From DAIOEK01 sp963721445 (GTDB lineage: Bacteria > Chloroflexota > Anaerolineae > Anaerolineales > Anaerolineaceae): a DNA stretch of 64,000 nt. Under the pieces are notes generated by a model. It ran no database searches. It was not told where the DNA came from and was given only the letters and a program-made list of their open reading frames with translations. This document shows, piece by piece, positions 53,655 through 63,470 of this stretch (positions within the stretch are counted from its first letter, which is position 1; every line of letters starts with the position of its first letter). The position numbers and the translations under genes are program-made. The DNA lies in the NCBI GenBank assembly GCA_963721445.1, contig CAVRIZ010000005.1, positions 1,550,001-1,614,000 on the forward strand, written 5' to 3'.

Positions 53655-56600
53655 ATGAAATACCGGACACTATTCATCGTTGTCTTGGCGGTATTTGTCG
53701 GGCTTTGTGTCGTTATCCTGGGTGTTGGCGCCTACTTTCTTCTGCAAATTCCCCCTGTTGAAAACCAACTCCAATCCGGTTCCACGCCGGTGCATGTGCA
53801 GCTCTATGCACAGGACGCACCTGCCGGCTGGCCGATGAACTCAACCATTCCCGGTGGCTGCCAAGGCCATGGGCGGTGGGACGATCTCCTCGATCGAACT
53901 GTACATCAACGGGCAGCTCTTACGAAAAGGTGAGCGCACCCGAAGGATGGGGTCAGCCGGAATTCGCGACTTCCTGGAAGTGGCAACCTGGCGCAACCGG
54001 TGTCTTTATCCTGGTGGCGAAAGCATCGAACACGGAAGGCGGGACGGGTGTCTCGGACCCGGTCCTGATCCATGTGGGGGAAGCCGTCGCGATGGTCACC
54101 CCTTACCTCAGCTAAAGAAGGGGATACTCTGGCAGGCATCGCCGCAGCCGAAGGGATCGAGCCCACCGCACTGGCGGAAGCCAACCCGGAGATCAGCGAC
54201 CCCGCCGTGGTGCTGCCGGTGGACACATCCATTGACCTGCCCGTTCCCCCCGCCCCGATCACCAACCCCAATATTATCCAGGGCTTCACCGGAATGGATG
54301 CAGCCCTGCCTCCTCCGGACGTCTCGCAAATTCCACAACCCGAGGGGGAAAGTGAGAATCCCCCCTCCGCCGGATGAAGAAGGCCAGAAAAAGGGAGGCT
54401 TCCAGCTTCCATCCCTCCAGGATATCCAGTTCTGGCTGGACGAAAAGACCGGCAGCAAACCTGATTCCCTACCCATTGAACCGGTGATCTTCCCCAAATT
54501 CACGGGATGCGACGTCACCTTGAATTTTAATGCCCCCGTTTTCAATGATTCTTCCGACCCAACGGTCGACAAGACCAAAAACGAAGACGGCTTCTTCCTG
54601 TACCGTTCGCAGGATGGCGGAGCCTTCAAACGGATCGCGACCCTGCCGCCTGTCACCAACTTTCTCACCTGGGAATACGAATACGGGTACAAGCTGCCCA
54701 AGCAATTCGGGCTGGTGACATACACCGTATCCGCTTTCAACGCCGCCGGTGAGACGATGTCTGCCCCGGTCACGCTGGACCTCATCGCCAACGACTGCCA
54801 GGGCAGCCAGCGTGGTCTCGGCGCATCGGGTGGTATCCGCCTGGAGAATGGCGACCTGATCCTGCCCTACCAGATGGATCTGGCTTACCTGTACCTCTCC
54901 ATCAACGGCGCCCGATCCTTCCGCGTGCCGGAAGATCACCGCATGTTCCAGCCGAAAAGCGGGGTGAAAGCTGAACCTGTACGATTACCTGTCCGAGAAG
55001 ATGCCCACCTTCACCGCGGCCGACTTCGACCTGTCGATGGAGGTGTGGGGTTGGATCGGCAGCGAGTTGAAATTCATTGGCAATTACGAAGGTGCTGTCC
55101 ATCGTTCGGTATCTACTGGTCTGTTCGCAGGAAGGCGAAGGGATGTGCCTCAACGGAATCGGCGAATGGGTGACCGGGACCAATTTCTCGGACCAGAAAC
55201 CGGTGAACGAACAGGTGTATGAGTTCAAGTGGATTGCCAGCAGCCTTTCAGAAGCAGACGATGTGTGCATCGAGGTTTCGGCATCCCCCTTCCCGAACGA
55301 CGACTACTGGAACATGGGCGCGAAGCCGATCTACGCCGGCTGCTACTACTATGATGGTAAGGAATACGTCCACGGCAGCGAGGGCACCTTCACCGAACAT
55401 ATGCAGTACCTGCTCTTTGACGGCACACCGGCGGAAGACATGGGATGGGGAGCCGGCAGTGAGGTAAACAATTACGGATCGAATTGGTTCTACGAGCAGG
55501 TTCCACCCGATTCCGCCTTTACGATCTACTTCCGGGTGCTGCCCCGTCTGGAAACCAGTGGGTACACCAAATTTACCAACACGGTGGCCCTGCGGCACGA
55601 TACGCCGCCGCTGCCATCCGAATTGCCGCCGCTGGCTTCCCCCTATAACAGCATCTACAGTGTGAAGATCCTGCGCGAGACGTATGTGCCGCCCACCTTC
55701 GAGCTCGGTGATCGTTGGGGTTGCGTGATCGTAGAGGTAGACCCGACCGGCACCTTCGCACCCGGGACGGAGATCTGCCCACCACCGTACGGCACCTTAG
55801 CCAAGTCCGAGGAGGAATGCGACGGTAACTGGGATGCCTGGTGTCTGTTGAAGGGAGCGGTGAAAACCTTCACCGATGCCTACGACCAGATGTTGTGGGC
55901 GTACGACCTGTGGAAGACCGAGATCGCCAAGGTGATCGCGGAGACGATCCCCTGGTGCGGAGGTAACGAAAAGTGCATTGGCGCCATCAAGTGGACCATG
56001 GAGAAGGTGATCAAGTATTACACCGGCATCCCGGAGAACCCGCCCAAATCGGACGAGGTGATTTCCAAGAACCTGGCAAAGGTCATCATGAAGAGCGCCA
56101 TCGAAGCCGAGAAAGAGGAAACCGGTCTGGATTTCTCGGTGATCGAGGAGGGCTGCGCGATCGCCAAGTGCGAAGAGAAGCTGGCGGCAGCCATCCAACA
56201 GGAGTTGGCGCAAGAGCGGTCGGTCGCCGCCCAGCTCGCCTGCATCGATCCGTACAGCGCCTACTTCCACGGCAAAGACGCCGTCTGCCTGGACCCATCC
56301 ATTATCGTCCACACGGCGCCGGGAGGTGGAAACCGGCCCGGGATGATCACCATCCAGATCACCCGCAAGGTCAACATCGAGAGCATCAGGTGTCAAGCAG
56401 GCGGATGAAGGCAAGTACCGCATCCACCTCTCCGTGGATGGTGAAAACGGCAGCAACACCGGTTTGCTGTACCCGGCGCAACAATTGGAGATCCCGTGGC
56501 TGCAGCCGGGCGAGTCGATCGTGATATCGACCCAACTCTTCAATATAGGCGGGGAGATCAATGAGCCGCTGTACTTCGGCGGCATATCACACATGAAGGC

Positions 56601-56724
56601 GGTGGAAGCCTGTTACAGCCCCGACAGTTCGTGGGACTGGGTGCCCTGCCTGAAAGGCGGCGCCGATAGTTGGGACTTCCGCAATCCATCCGACAAAATG
56701 AGCGACCAGATAGGGCAGCCATGA
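53655..56724 (+). CDS. Secreted LysM/Fn3-like protein (seven frameshifts)
   Basis: About 1,020 aa once seven +1 shifts are repaired (about 53853, 53912, 54103, 54363, 54967, 55092, 56391). N-terminal signal anchor (MKYRTLFIVVLAVFVGLCVV). An early Ig-like part (IELYINGQL, WKWQPGATGVFILVAKASN), a LysM domain (SAKEGDTLAGIAAAEGIE, LAEANPEI, about 54108-54225), a Pro-rich spacer, and an Fn3-like module (FFLYRSQDGGAFKRIATLP, TYTVSAFNAAGE). Then a Cys-containing beta-rich part and a helical domain (about 55840-56240), and a final CARDB-like region (LEIPWLQPGESIVISTQLFN). Probably attached to cell wall or polysaccharide. GC-rich throughout. Confidence 0.72.
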
Positions 56725-57675
56725 AGACGATCCGCTTACTCACCCTGGTTTTACTGGTTCTTGCACTCGCGGCGTGCGACGCCGCGCAAAGCTTCCCGGC
56801 AGGCGTTCGTCCTCCCGGGTGGAGACGCCCCGCAAGCCTGGATCGATGCGCCGCTGGACGGGATGAGCATCCCGCTGGCGCCGTACGAGTTTGTGGCGCA
56901 CGGCTCCGATGAGGCCGGCATCCGCCAGTTGGAATGGACATTGAACGATGCGCCGCTGGGCGTTTCCCCCGCGGAGGGGGGTGGCAAACTGGCCACCTTC
57001 CGCTGGATCTGGTCACCACCCGCGGCTGGCGAGTACACGTTGAAGGTGCGCGCCCAGACCGGAGCGGATGCCTGGAGCGAATACGACGAGGTGACCTTTA
57101 TCGTCGGCGCGCCGACCGACACGATCACCCCCACGGCGACGGTGTCCCCGACCCCGGTGATCACAGACACACCGACATTCACGGAAACTCCCACCCCCAC
57201 AGCCACGGCGACTGCCACGACGACTGGTACGCCCACCCTGGTTCCGGCGGAGCTGACGTTCAGCCCGGGGCTTTCCACCTCCGCGTTTTACTACGGAAGC
57301 TGCCAGCCCAATTCGGTGGAGGTCTCCGTCCAGTTGTCGAACACGGTCAATGTGAAGCACGTGGAGCTGTACCTGCGTCTGCTCGACCAGAAGTCTTCGG
57401 ACTCGACCAAATGGGATTCGTATTCGGTGATGAACCCGAAGGGGGATGGTTTGTACCGGTCGGTGGTGAAGTCAAGTGCGATCATCGGGGCGGAGAAGTT
57501 CAGCCAGGCGACGGTGCTGTACCAGTTCATCGTGATCGGAACGAACGGCAAGGTGCTGGCGCGCAGCGAGTCGTATGGCGACCTGAGCCTGAGCGCCTGC
57601 GCGTTCTTCATCAGGCCGGGGCTGACCCTGCAGCCGATTCTGATCCCGAGCAAGACGCCGATCATTATTAAGTGA
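56721..57675 (+). CDS. Lipoprotein with Ig-like and Thr/Pro spacer regions (frameshifted near 56800)
   Basis: About 317 aa. Signal peptide with lipobox LAAC (Cys19). The frame moves +1 within about 56790-56810 and resumes with FVLPGGDAPQAWIDAPLDG. Then comes an Ig-like domain (HGSDEAGIRQLEWTLND, GEYTLKVRAQTGADAWSEYD), a Thr/Pro spacer (about 57115-57240) and a second beta-rich domain (NSVEVSVQLSNTVNVKHVEL). It overlaps the LysM protein by 4 bases (ATGA), so the two are one operon and probably act together at the surface. Confidence 0.78.
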
Positions 57676-58084
57676 GCCCCACCTTGCATCCTCCCCCAAA
57701 TTTCGGGGGAGGACTTGGAGTCCGCGGGACGGGCGAGCCGAACACGCAGGTGTGTCTGAAGCCCGATGGGGATGGGATTAAGGAAAGGCTGCGGATGGAG
57801 TTTGGGGAGTGAGTTGGGGAGGTGACACGACCAGTCGATCCTTCCAAAACCGGATCTTCGGTGATGAAATGAAGCTATTTGCCAATAGTCATTTCAATTA
57901 TAGACCAGTTGTAAATCTTAAATAATTTAGTTGTATGAGTTCGGATCCTAATCTAGATAAGACATATTCCATATGATATTTTATTCGTAATTCAGAATAT
58001 TGAGTTTATAAGGGGATTATTCTAAGAAGTCATATAAAATTAGTGTTACCAATATGGAATTAAATGGGCTTATGAGGAATTGGA
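57676..58084. other. Intergenic region with hairpin repeat and reading-frame fragment
   Basis: CCTCCCCC-loop-CGGGGGAGG hairpin (57690-57712) inside the string GCCCCACCTTGCATCC, which recurs at 60917. A short open fragment (57736-57813) reads TGEPNTQVCLKPDGDG and is not a gene. From about 57840 the DNA turns AT-rich. Confidence 0.6.
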
Positions 58085-58617
58085 ATGGGATGGTTTGATG
58101 CTAATGATAGCGACTACAACAAAGCACTGACACATTATAGGACCGCAAGAGATTTACTTCCAAATGGGTCGCTTTATTACAAGGAAATGAGCATTGCGAG
58201 CTCATATTTAAAAGAATTGATAAGAAAAACGATGGGACTGCGGATGCCCTTGTCGTGCTTGCTAATATTTATTTTGCAATTTTTACGTTAGTTTCCTCTT
58301 CTCAGTTAAAGTCTAATAAAGATGTTAGGGAATATCTGGGTTTATCAGCCGCCCTTATGCACCACTGGAAAACTGGCTGGCGTGGTTACAACAAGAATTC
58401 TAAACAAGGTGAACAGCTATACGAGCTGATTGTAAGCACCCTTAAGGGAATCAATCCAGAAATTTCATCAAAAGCCGATATTGAAATGATATTAAATATG
58501 TGTCATGAAAAGTATTATGAGACGGCACTAATAATGGAAATTTATCCAATAAACTCGAATAATTTCTTGCTGAAATTTGATACTTACTTGACCGATTTTC
58601 TGGATTTAATATTGTAG
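58085..58617 (+). CDS. AT-rich island gene 1, unknown (frame change near 58220)
   Basis: Two overlapping frames join into one 175-aa protein: YNKALTHYRTARDLLPNGS has a tetratricopeptide-like pattern, and after a -1 change near 58220 it continues KNDGTADALVVLANIYFAIF, YLGLSAALMHHWKTGWRGYN, then a helical acidic end. No recognised family, no ribosome site. The base composition is much more AT-rich than the flanks. A fragment of a larger repeat protein is possible. Confidence 0.5.
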
Positions 58618-58659
58618 ATTCAGTTCATAAGATCAATAACTTAATAGGGAGGAACATGA

Positions 58660-58994
58660 ATGTCAGAAATAGAGAGATATATCGTTGTTTGGCAGAAATG
58701 TCATGAAAATAGCCAAATGTCGCGACAATTTTTTGTCCCCGAATATGCTGGTTTCTTGCCATTCTTTCTATCGGGTAATGACCTTATTGCCCTAGAAAAT
58801 AAGGAAAGTGTTGTATTAGAGAAGACACCTACTTAAAGGAATTCTTTATGGATTATTTGAATTTGATCACTTTCGAAGAGTCGAGGTTCTCAAGCAAACG
58901 ACAAGAAAGGTGTTACTTCGTCTACTGGAAGTTCTTAGAAATTTCTTTCAGATTTGAATTCCCAAGAGGAGATGATTCTCGAAGTTGCGGGTAG
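58660..58994 (+). CDS. AT-rich island gene 2, unknown (frame change near 58815)
   Basis: ATG 58660 has GGGAGG 7 bases upstream and opens a 58-codon frame (MSEIERYIVVWQKCHENSQM). Shortly before its stop at 58836 the sequence continues in another frame as DTYLKEFFMDYLNLITFEES to a stop at 58994. Together about 110 aa, small and Phe/Tyr-rich. No family recognised. Confidence 0.4.
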
Positions 58995-59382
58995 TTTGAG
59001 AAATAGAAATGGGCACCAAGCAAGCTGGCGTGTATTAGATGTAGGAAATGTACTATTACCACAATCCTCAAAAATTAATTGTGATCTAATACTTGAATTA
59101 TGGATCAAAATCTGTGAACAAGGTAGCAAAAACAGTATCTTTGAAAAAGTAATTGACCTCTTAACCAAAACAAACCTTGATGAAATTAATCCAGGATCAA
59201 AAGAAATAATCTGTTACTACGGTTTATGTTCATTGATATTTCTGAACAAGGAAGATGATATACAAAACTATTTAAAGGAATACATATATCCGAATGTTTC
59301 GAATAGAGCCCTCATGATCAAAATTAAGGAATTATTACAAAATCCGGTAGAATTTCTTCCGCAAGATTTATTAATTGACTAA
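58954..59382 (+). CDS. AT-rich island gene 3, unknown
   Basis: Up to 142 aa, mostly helical. TTG 58954 or ATG 58972 is the start; GAGGA lies too close to the ATG to decide. It overlaps the end of gene 2, so the two may originally be one gene or be coupled. Seen: ASWRVLDVGNVLLPQSS, DLILELWIKICEQGSKNS. No family recognised. AT-rich codon use. Confidence 0.5.
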   Translation: MNSQEEMILEVAGSLRNRNGHQASWRVLDVGNVLLPQSSKINCDLILELWIKICEQGSKNSIFEKVIDLLTKTNLDEINPGSKEIICYYGLCSLIFLNKEDDIQNYLKEYIYPNVSNRALMIKIKELLQNPVEFLPQDLLID

Positions 59383-59499
59383 CATGATAACTCAATTGCG
59401 AAATCTAATCCCCCTGCTAGTAGTACTTATTGTAGTTTCTGCATTGGATTGAAACTCATACAATCATTCGTGAGTTGAATTTACATTAAGACGTTAATT

Positions 59500-59616
59500 A
59501 TGGAGGGTAATGTGGACGTAATATTAACAACTTCCGAAATATGGTTTTATGATCCAGAACACATTGGAATTAAATTTGATTGGATGAGCAAAGAAGCATA
59601 CGAAGATTTAAAATAA
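59500..59616 (+). CDS. Short AT-rich reading frame (fragment)
   Basis: 38 codons, VILTTSEIWFYDPEHIGIK and WMSKEAYEDLK. A GTG at 59512 has GGAGGG 4 bases upstream. Probably the 5' remnant of a lost gene. Confidence 0.3.
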   Translation: MEGNVDVILTTSEIWFYDPEHIGIKFDWMSKEAYEDLK

Positions 59617-59651
59617 GCGTAAATTAAACGAAACCCTCATATTTATATGTT

Positions 59652-60195
59652 ATGCCTTTCGACAATTTAGGAATCTACGGGGTCATACATCTTTATAGGT
59701 GCCTCTCTGATTGTTTGGAAGAAATAGCGGGGAAAGAACAGGAACTTGTCAGCAATTTGACAATTCGTTTCCCCCATCATTGTATAAGCCATTCTGCAAA
59801 AAATGGGGGTAATTGAGGATGAATTAAAAACGAAATATGATTCCCCATTTATTGTATCGGAGCATACTGGAATGAAAGGGAAATGTTTTATTGGCAAACT
59901 TAGATGGCATGAAGTTCCAAACGGTCAATTGCCTGTTTTTTTTCTTGATACCAAAGGATTTGGGTTGGGCATCTTTACTGGCAAGGATATGCCCCAATAC
60001 GGGCTTAATTTAATTTTAGGTTTCTATGCCTACCTATTAGGGAGGTATAAATCTGCAAATGGGTACTTTGAAGAACTAGTGCCAATTATGCAAGAATGTG
60101 TCAGTGTTGGATTAGGTATAAGTGGAGAATTAACTATGCTGAATCAAGAGCATATAGCATCAAAAATATTATTACCTTATTATAATAATTGGTAA
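59652..60195 (+). CDS. AT-rich island gene 4, unknown (frameshifted near 59800)
   Basis: About 180 aa when a +1 slip in a run of six A is removed: MPFDNLGIYGVIHLYRCLSD and HHCISHSAK continue as MGVIEDELKTKYDSPFIVSE and GKCFIGKLRWHEVPNGQLPV. Ends ILLPYYNNW. No signal peptide, no recognised family. Aromatic-rich and acidic, in the range of immunity-type proteins, but that is speculation. Confidence 0.5.
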
Positions 60196-60334
60196 TTCCT
60201 TATAAGCAAATTAGTTTCAAAAAAGGTCAGTAGGTTAATGAAATATTATTAAGAGTAAGTAAACCATCAAAGGTATTATTTTTATTGAAGGAATCAGAAA
60301 TTCACAAAAGTTACAAATATTTTAGGAGGATGTA

Positions 60335-60790
60335 ATGAATGGTCTTATCCAAGTAGAATTCCCGAAGACTGTATATCAACCTGATTATAAAAAAGCATAT
60401 CAACAGGTGTCTGATCTAGAAAATCAAATAAACAATATATCTCCCGAACTTATTAGTGAGAATTCGGAATTTTCAGATATTTATAATGATGATAAGGGGT
60501 CTTTTAGGCTGTTATTTGAAATATTACAAAAAGATATGACCCCAAAAATAGGTTTTAATCTTGACGAAGAATCGGAAAAATATTCTCTGTTATTAAAATA
60601 TTCTCTCTACTCATCAATATTATATGGTTATGAAAACCGTCAAAACCTCGAAAGATCGGTAGGTGTAAGTATCGGTTCAAAAATATTCCCAGATGGAAAA
60701 AAAAACCTAATTTATGATTATTTAAATTATCCATATAGTTTTATCTTCTATCATGCAGCTTCTCTTTATAAGGGTATTATTATTAATTAA
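60335..60790 (+). CDS. AT-rich island gene 5, unknown
   Basis: 151 aa, intact, with TTAGGAGGATG before the ATG. Acidic, Tyr-rich: YQPDYKKAYQQVSDLENQIN, GFNLDEESEKYSLLLKYSLY. Soluble, no family recognised. It is the last gene of the AT-rich island; the second hairpin repeat follows at 60917. Confidence 0.6.
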   Translation: MNGLIQVEFPKTVYQPDYKKAYQQVSDLENQINNISPELISENSEFSDIYNDDKGSFRLLFEILQKDMTPKIGFNLDEESEKYSLLLKYSLYSSILYGYENRQNLERSVGVSIGSKIFPDGKKNLIYDYLNYPYSFIFYHAASLYKGIIIN

Positions 60791-61069
60791 TTTATACTTT
60801 TTCGACAAAAACAACGTGGAAGACTTATTTCGAATCGCTGTATATTTCTCATTCTTACTGTTATATATTTGGATCAGAGGGTAAGTTGGGAATAGGACGA
60901 TAATCCGAAACCAATCGCCCCCACCTTGCATCCTCCCCCGATATTCGAGGGAGGTGGACAATGGCAAAAAGTTACCCTGGCAGCCTGTCTTAGAGGCGGA
61001 CAAGCTATGGGAATTGGTATCTGCTCAGCCAGGATTGCCAGTTCTGTAAATCTCGTTTGGAGAGACCCA
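60791..61069. other. 279-base gap with second hairpin repeat
   Basis: The copy at 60917-60954 (GCCCCCACCTTGCATCC and CCTCCCCCGATATTCGAGG) matches the one at 57676-57712. The rest is unassigned sequence with no gene. Confidence 0.6.
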
Positions 61070-61859
61070 TCAAATGGGATAACCTAACAGGTAAGTGTAT
61101 TGAAATATCGGTGTTCCAGTAGAAGCCAGATCCATTTCCCAGACATAGTCTTTCTGTTGTAAAGGCTCGGTCAGTTCCTTCAGGTCTGCAGGCGAGTATA
61201 CCCTCAATAGCGAGATAATCCCGTCCCAGCAGGTAGCCATTGGAACGACTGGAACAAAATAGGTCCAGAAGAAACGGTACCAAGTATATGGCTTAATAAA
61301 AGGTGTGAGCAGAAGATAGCTTATCAGCGTCATCAAGGGCGACAACAGTAATAGGATAAATCCAAAGGGCGGCTTCAGGCTGATCTCGAATATGCCAATC
61401 GCCACCCTCTGCTCAATTGCATCCTGCAGGATGCTTCTGGCTTGGTCTGGTTTGAAGTGATGAAAACCCTCAAAAATCGTCCGCATTCCCTTCAGGTTGT
61501 GTGGAACCATCATCGCATCGATTGGTTCAGAAAGATATTGGATCCCCGGGCGCGCTGCAACTTTCCACTTTTGAAAGGCTTCGGGGTGGGGGTATTTGTC
61601 TGTAAGCTTGATGCTCACGGACATTCCGACCTGCTTGAACTGATCTTGTAATCGCAACCAGGGGCCCGTCCCACCAGAACACAAATCTACAATCTCTGTT
61701 GTTCCAGCATGCTGCAAGGCTCGGGTCAATAGAGGGATCAGATTCTTTTTGCCCTGAACCGCGGGTAGCCACAAACTGCAAGTAATCGGTCTGCATCCGC
61801 CGAAATGTTTTAGGATACCAGGATAAATCTGTGAATTCAAACAGGTGGATCCGCCTCAT
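61070..61859 (-). CDS. Class I methyltransferase-like protein with membrane region (frameshifted near 61763)
   Basis: About 262 aa. ATG 61859 opens MRRIHLFEFTDLSWYPKTFR and MQTDYLQFVAT; the frame moves +1 near 61763 (an extra C of ACCCGCGG, read on this strand) into AVQGKKNLIPLLTRAL and EIVDLCSGGTGPW, the AdoMet-binding loop. FEGFHHFKPDQARSIL follows, then two hydrophobic helices (about residues 165-200), unusual for a soluble methyltransferase. The substrate is unknown. Single gene, convergent with the AT-rich island. Confidence 0.75.
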
Positions 61860-62064
61860 AGTAGCCCCATCCCATAAATTATGATTGGCCTAAGCGTTTT
61901 TGACAATCTTTATGTGCTGATTATTTTTTGCCTGGGTAGCAAGTAGGGTAAACGCACCAACTCGCGGGGTGTCATGACCTCACTTCATACATGCGGATGA
62001 ATTTCCATGTGATCCGGGGTACAGTGTTAATTAATGGATGGAAGTCATTGGAAAGGCGAACCGC

Positions 62065-62259
62065 ATGAAACGTATCTTGACCATTGTCTCCATATTGATG
62101 ATCCTGGTTGGGGGAGTCTGGCTGCTGCAGGGGTTGAACGTGTTGCTGGGCAGTGTTATGTCCGGTCAAAGCCAGTGGACGGTGATCGGGGCGGCGCTGC
62201 TGGTGGTTGGGCTCGGGCTACTGGTTTTCGCCAACCGGCGCAAAAACAATCCGCGCTGA
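62065..62259 (+). CDS. Small two-helix membrane protein
   Basis: 64 aa from ATG 62065 with GAAAGGCG upstream. Two transmembrane helices: ILTIVSILMILVGGVWLLQG and WTVIGAALLVVGLGLLVFAN, then a basic tail NRRKNNPR. A common small membrane protein type of unknown function. Confidence 0.6.
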   Translation: MKRILTIVSILMILVGGVWLLQGLNVLLGSVMSGQSQWTVIGAALLVVGLGLLVFANRRKNNPR

Positions 62260-62441
62260 GAGAGCGAGTGGGTGGCGGGATGATGGATGCGGGTCGGCAG
62301 GGTCCGACGATTTTCCCACTAACCCAGGGAGAGATTCTTCGCTGCGCTCAGACGCGAACTTTGCGCCCCCGAGCGTTCTTCGCGAGAGGGGTAAGCGCGT
62401 TTCGGGCGAGTGAGGTGAACGCACCAACAATAACCATTCCG

Positions 62442-62468
62442 CACCCTTCGAACCCGGAGGGTGTTTTT
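62442..62468 (+). terminator. Intrinsic terminator before hydrolase gene
   Basis: CACCCT-TCGAACCCGG-AGGGTG followed by five T. Confidence 0.8.
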
Positions 62469-62533
62469 CTTTGTGAAAACCCAACCCTTGCGTACAATTG
62501 TACCTATCCATCCTTCCTATCCAAGGAGTCACC

Positions 62534-63430
62534 ATGCCGGAGACCCTTCCCCTCTTTCCCACCCTGCAACAGTTCGAGGAATTCTCCTCCGCGTACCAGG
62601 AAGTGCTGACACACTGGTCCGCGCCGTACGAGGAGCTGTATATCCCCACCCGCTTTGGCGAGACGCATGTGATCGCCAGCGGTCCCGCCGGCGCACCGCC
62701 GATCCTGTTTCTGCACGCCTTCTTCGCCACAGCCGCGGTCTGGTATCCGAACGCCGGCGCGCTGGGTCAGCATTATCGCACCTACGCGGTGGACGTGCTG
62801 GGGGAAGCCAACCTGAGCCGGCCCACCCGTCCGATCAAGTCGATGGAGGAGATGGCCGAGTGGTTCACCGACCTGCTGGCCGGATTGGGGATCGAGCAGA
62901 CCTTCCTGGTGGGCAACTCGTTCGGGGCTTTCCTGAGCGCCGGGTTCGCCATGCACCTGCCGGAACGTGTCCGCGGGATCGTGTTGATCGGTCCGGCCGC
63001 GACCTTCAAGTCGATCAATCCGTTCTTCATTAACATGTTCCTGCCCAAGATGCTGCGGATGATGTTCCCCTGGCTGCCCGGCACGGACCGGATGATCCGG
63101 AATGGTCTGGAGTGGATGCGGGCGGGGTTGCCTCATCATGAGGCCTGGGAGAAATTATTCTATTTGTGCATGCGTGACGGCGGCGCCACCAACCAGCTCT
63201 TCCCGCGTGTGTACAAGCAGGAAGAACTGGATAAGATCCACACACCCACCCTGCTATTGGTTGGCGACCGGGAAAAGATTTACGATCCAAAAACCGTGAC
63301 CCTGATGGCGAAAAAGGCGATACCGGGAATCCGGACGGAGATCATCCCGGACGCTCACCATATCACCGCGCTGGCAAATCCCGCGGTGGTAAACCAAAAA
63401 ATCGATGAGTTCATCGGTTCGATCCTGTAA
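62534..63430 (+). CDS. Alpha/beta hydrolase
   Basis: 298 aa cytoplasmic hydrolase. FLHAFFATAAVWYPN at the oxyanion region, GNSFGAFLSAG with nucleophile Ser, Asp in VGDREKIYDP and His in DAHHITALANP. Related to the lipase/epoxide-hydrolase-like group; substrate unknown. ATG 62534 with AAGGAGTC upstream is chosen over the longer frame. Followed 40 bases later by a CPBP gene. Confidence 0.9.
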   Translation: MPETLPLFPTLQQFEEFSSAYQEVLTHWSAPYEELYIPTRFGETHVIASGPAGAPPILFLHAFFATAAVWYPNAGALGQHYRTYAVDVLGEANLSRPTRPIKSMEEMAEWFTDLLAGLGIEQTFLVGNSFGAFLSAGFAMHLPERVRGIVLIGPAATFKSINPFFINMFLPKMLRMMFPWLPGTDRMIRNGLEWMRAGLPHHEAWEKLFYLCMRDGGATNQLFPRVYKQEELDKIHTPTLLLVGDREKIYDPKTVTLMAKKAIPGIRTEIIPDAHHITALANPAVVNQKIDEFIGSIL

Positions 63431-63470
63431 CATCTTATTATTCAAACATGCCTAAGCGCCGGAGCCACTC

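Noticed and set aside
56934..57671. 245-residue frame with His/Gly-rich content inside the lipoprotein gene
   Set aside because: It is in a different frame from the conserved lipoprotein, has biased composition from GC-rich code, and no start signal.
62034..62609. 191-residue frame overlapping the small membrane protein and the terminator
   Set aside because: It crosses an intrinsic terminator and the start of the alpha/beta hydrolase gene and has no conserved motif.
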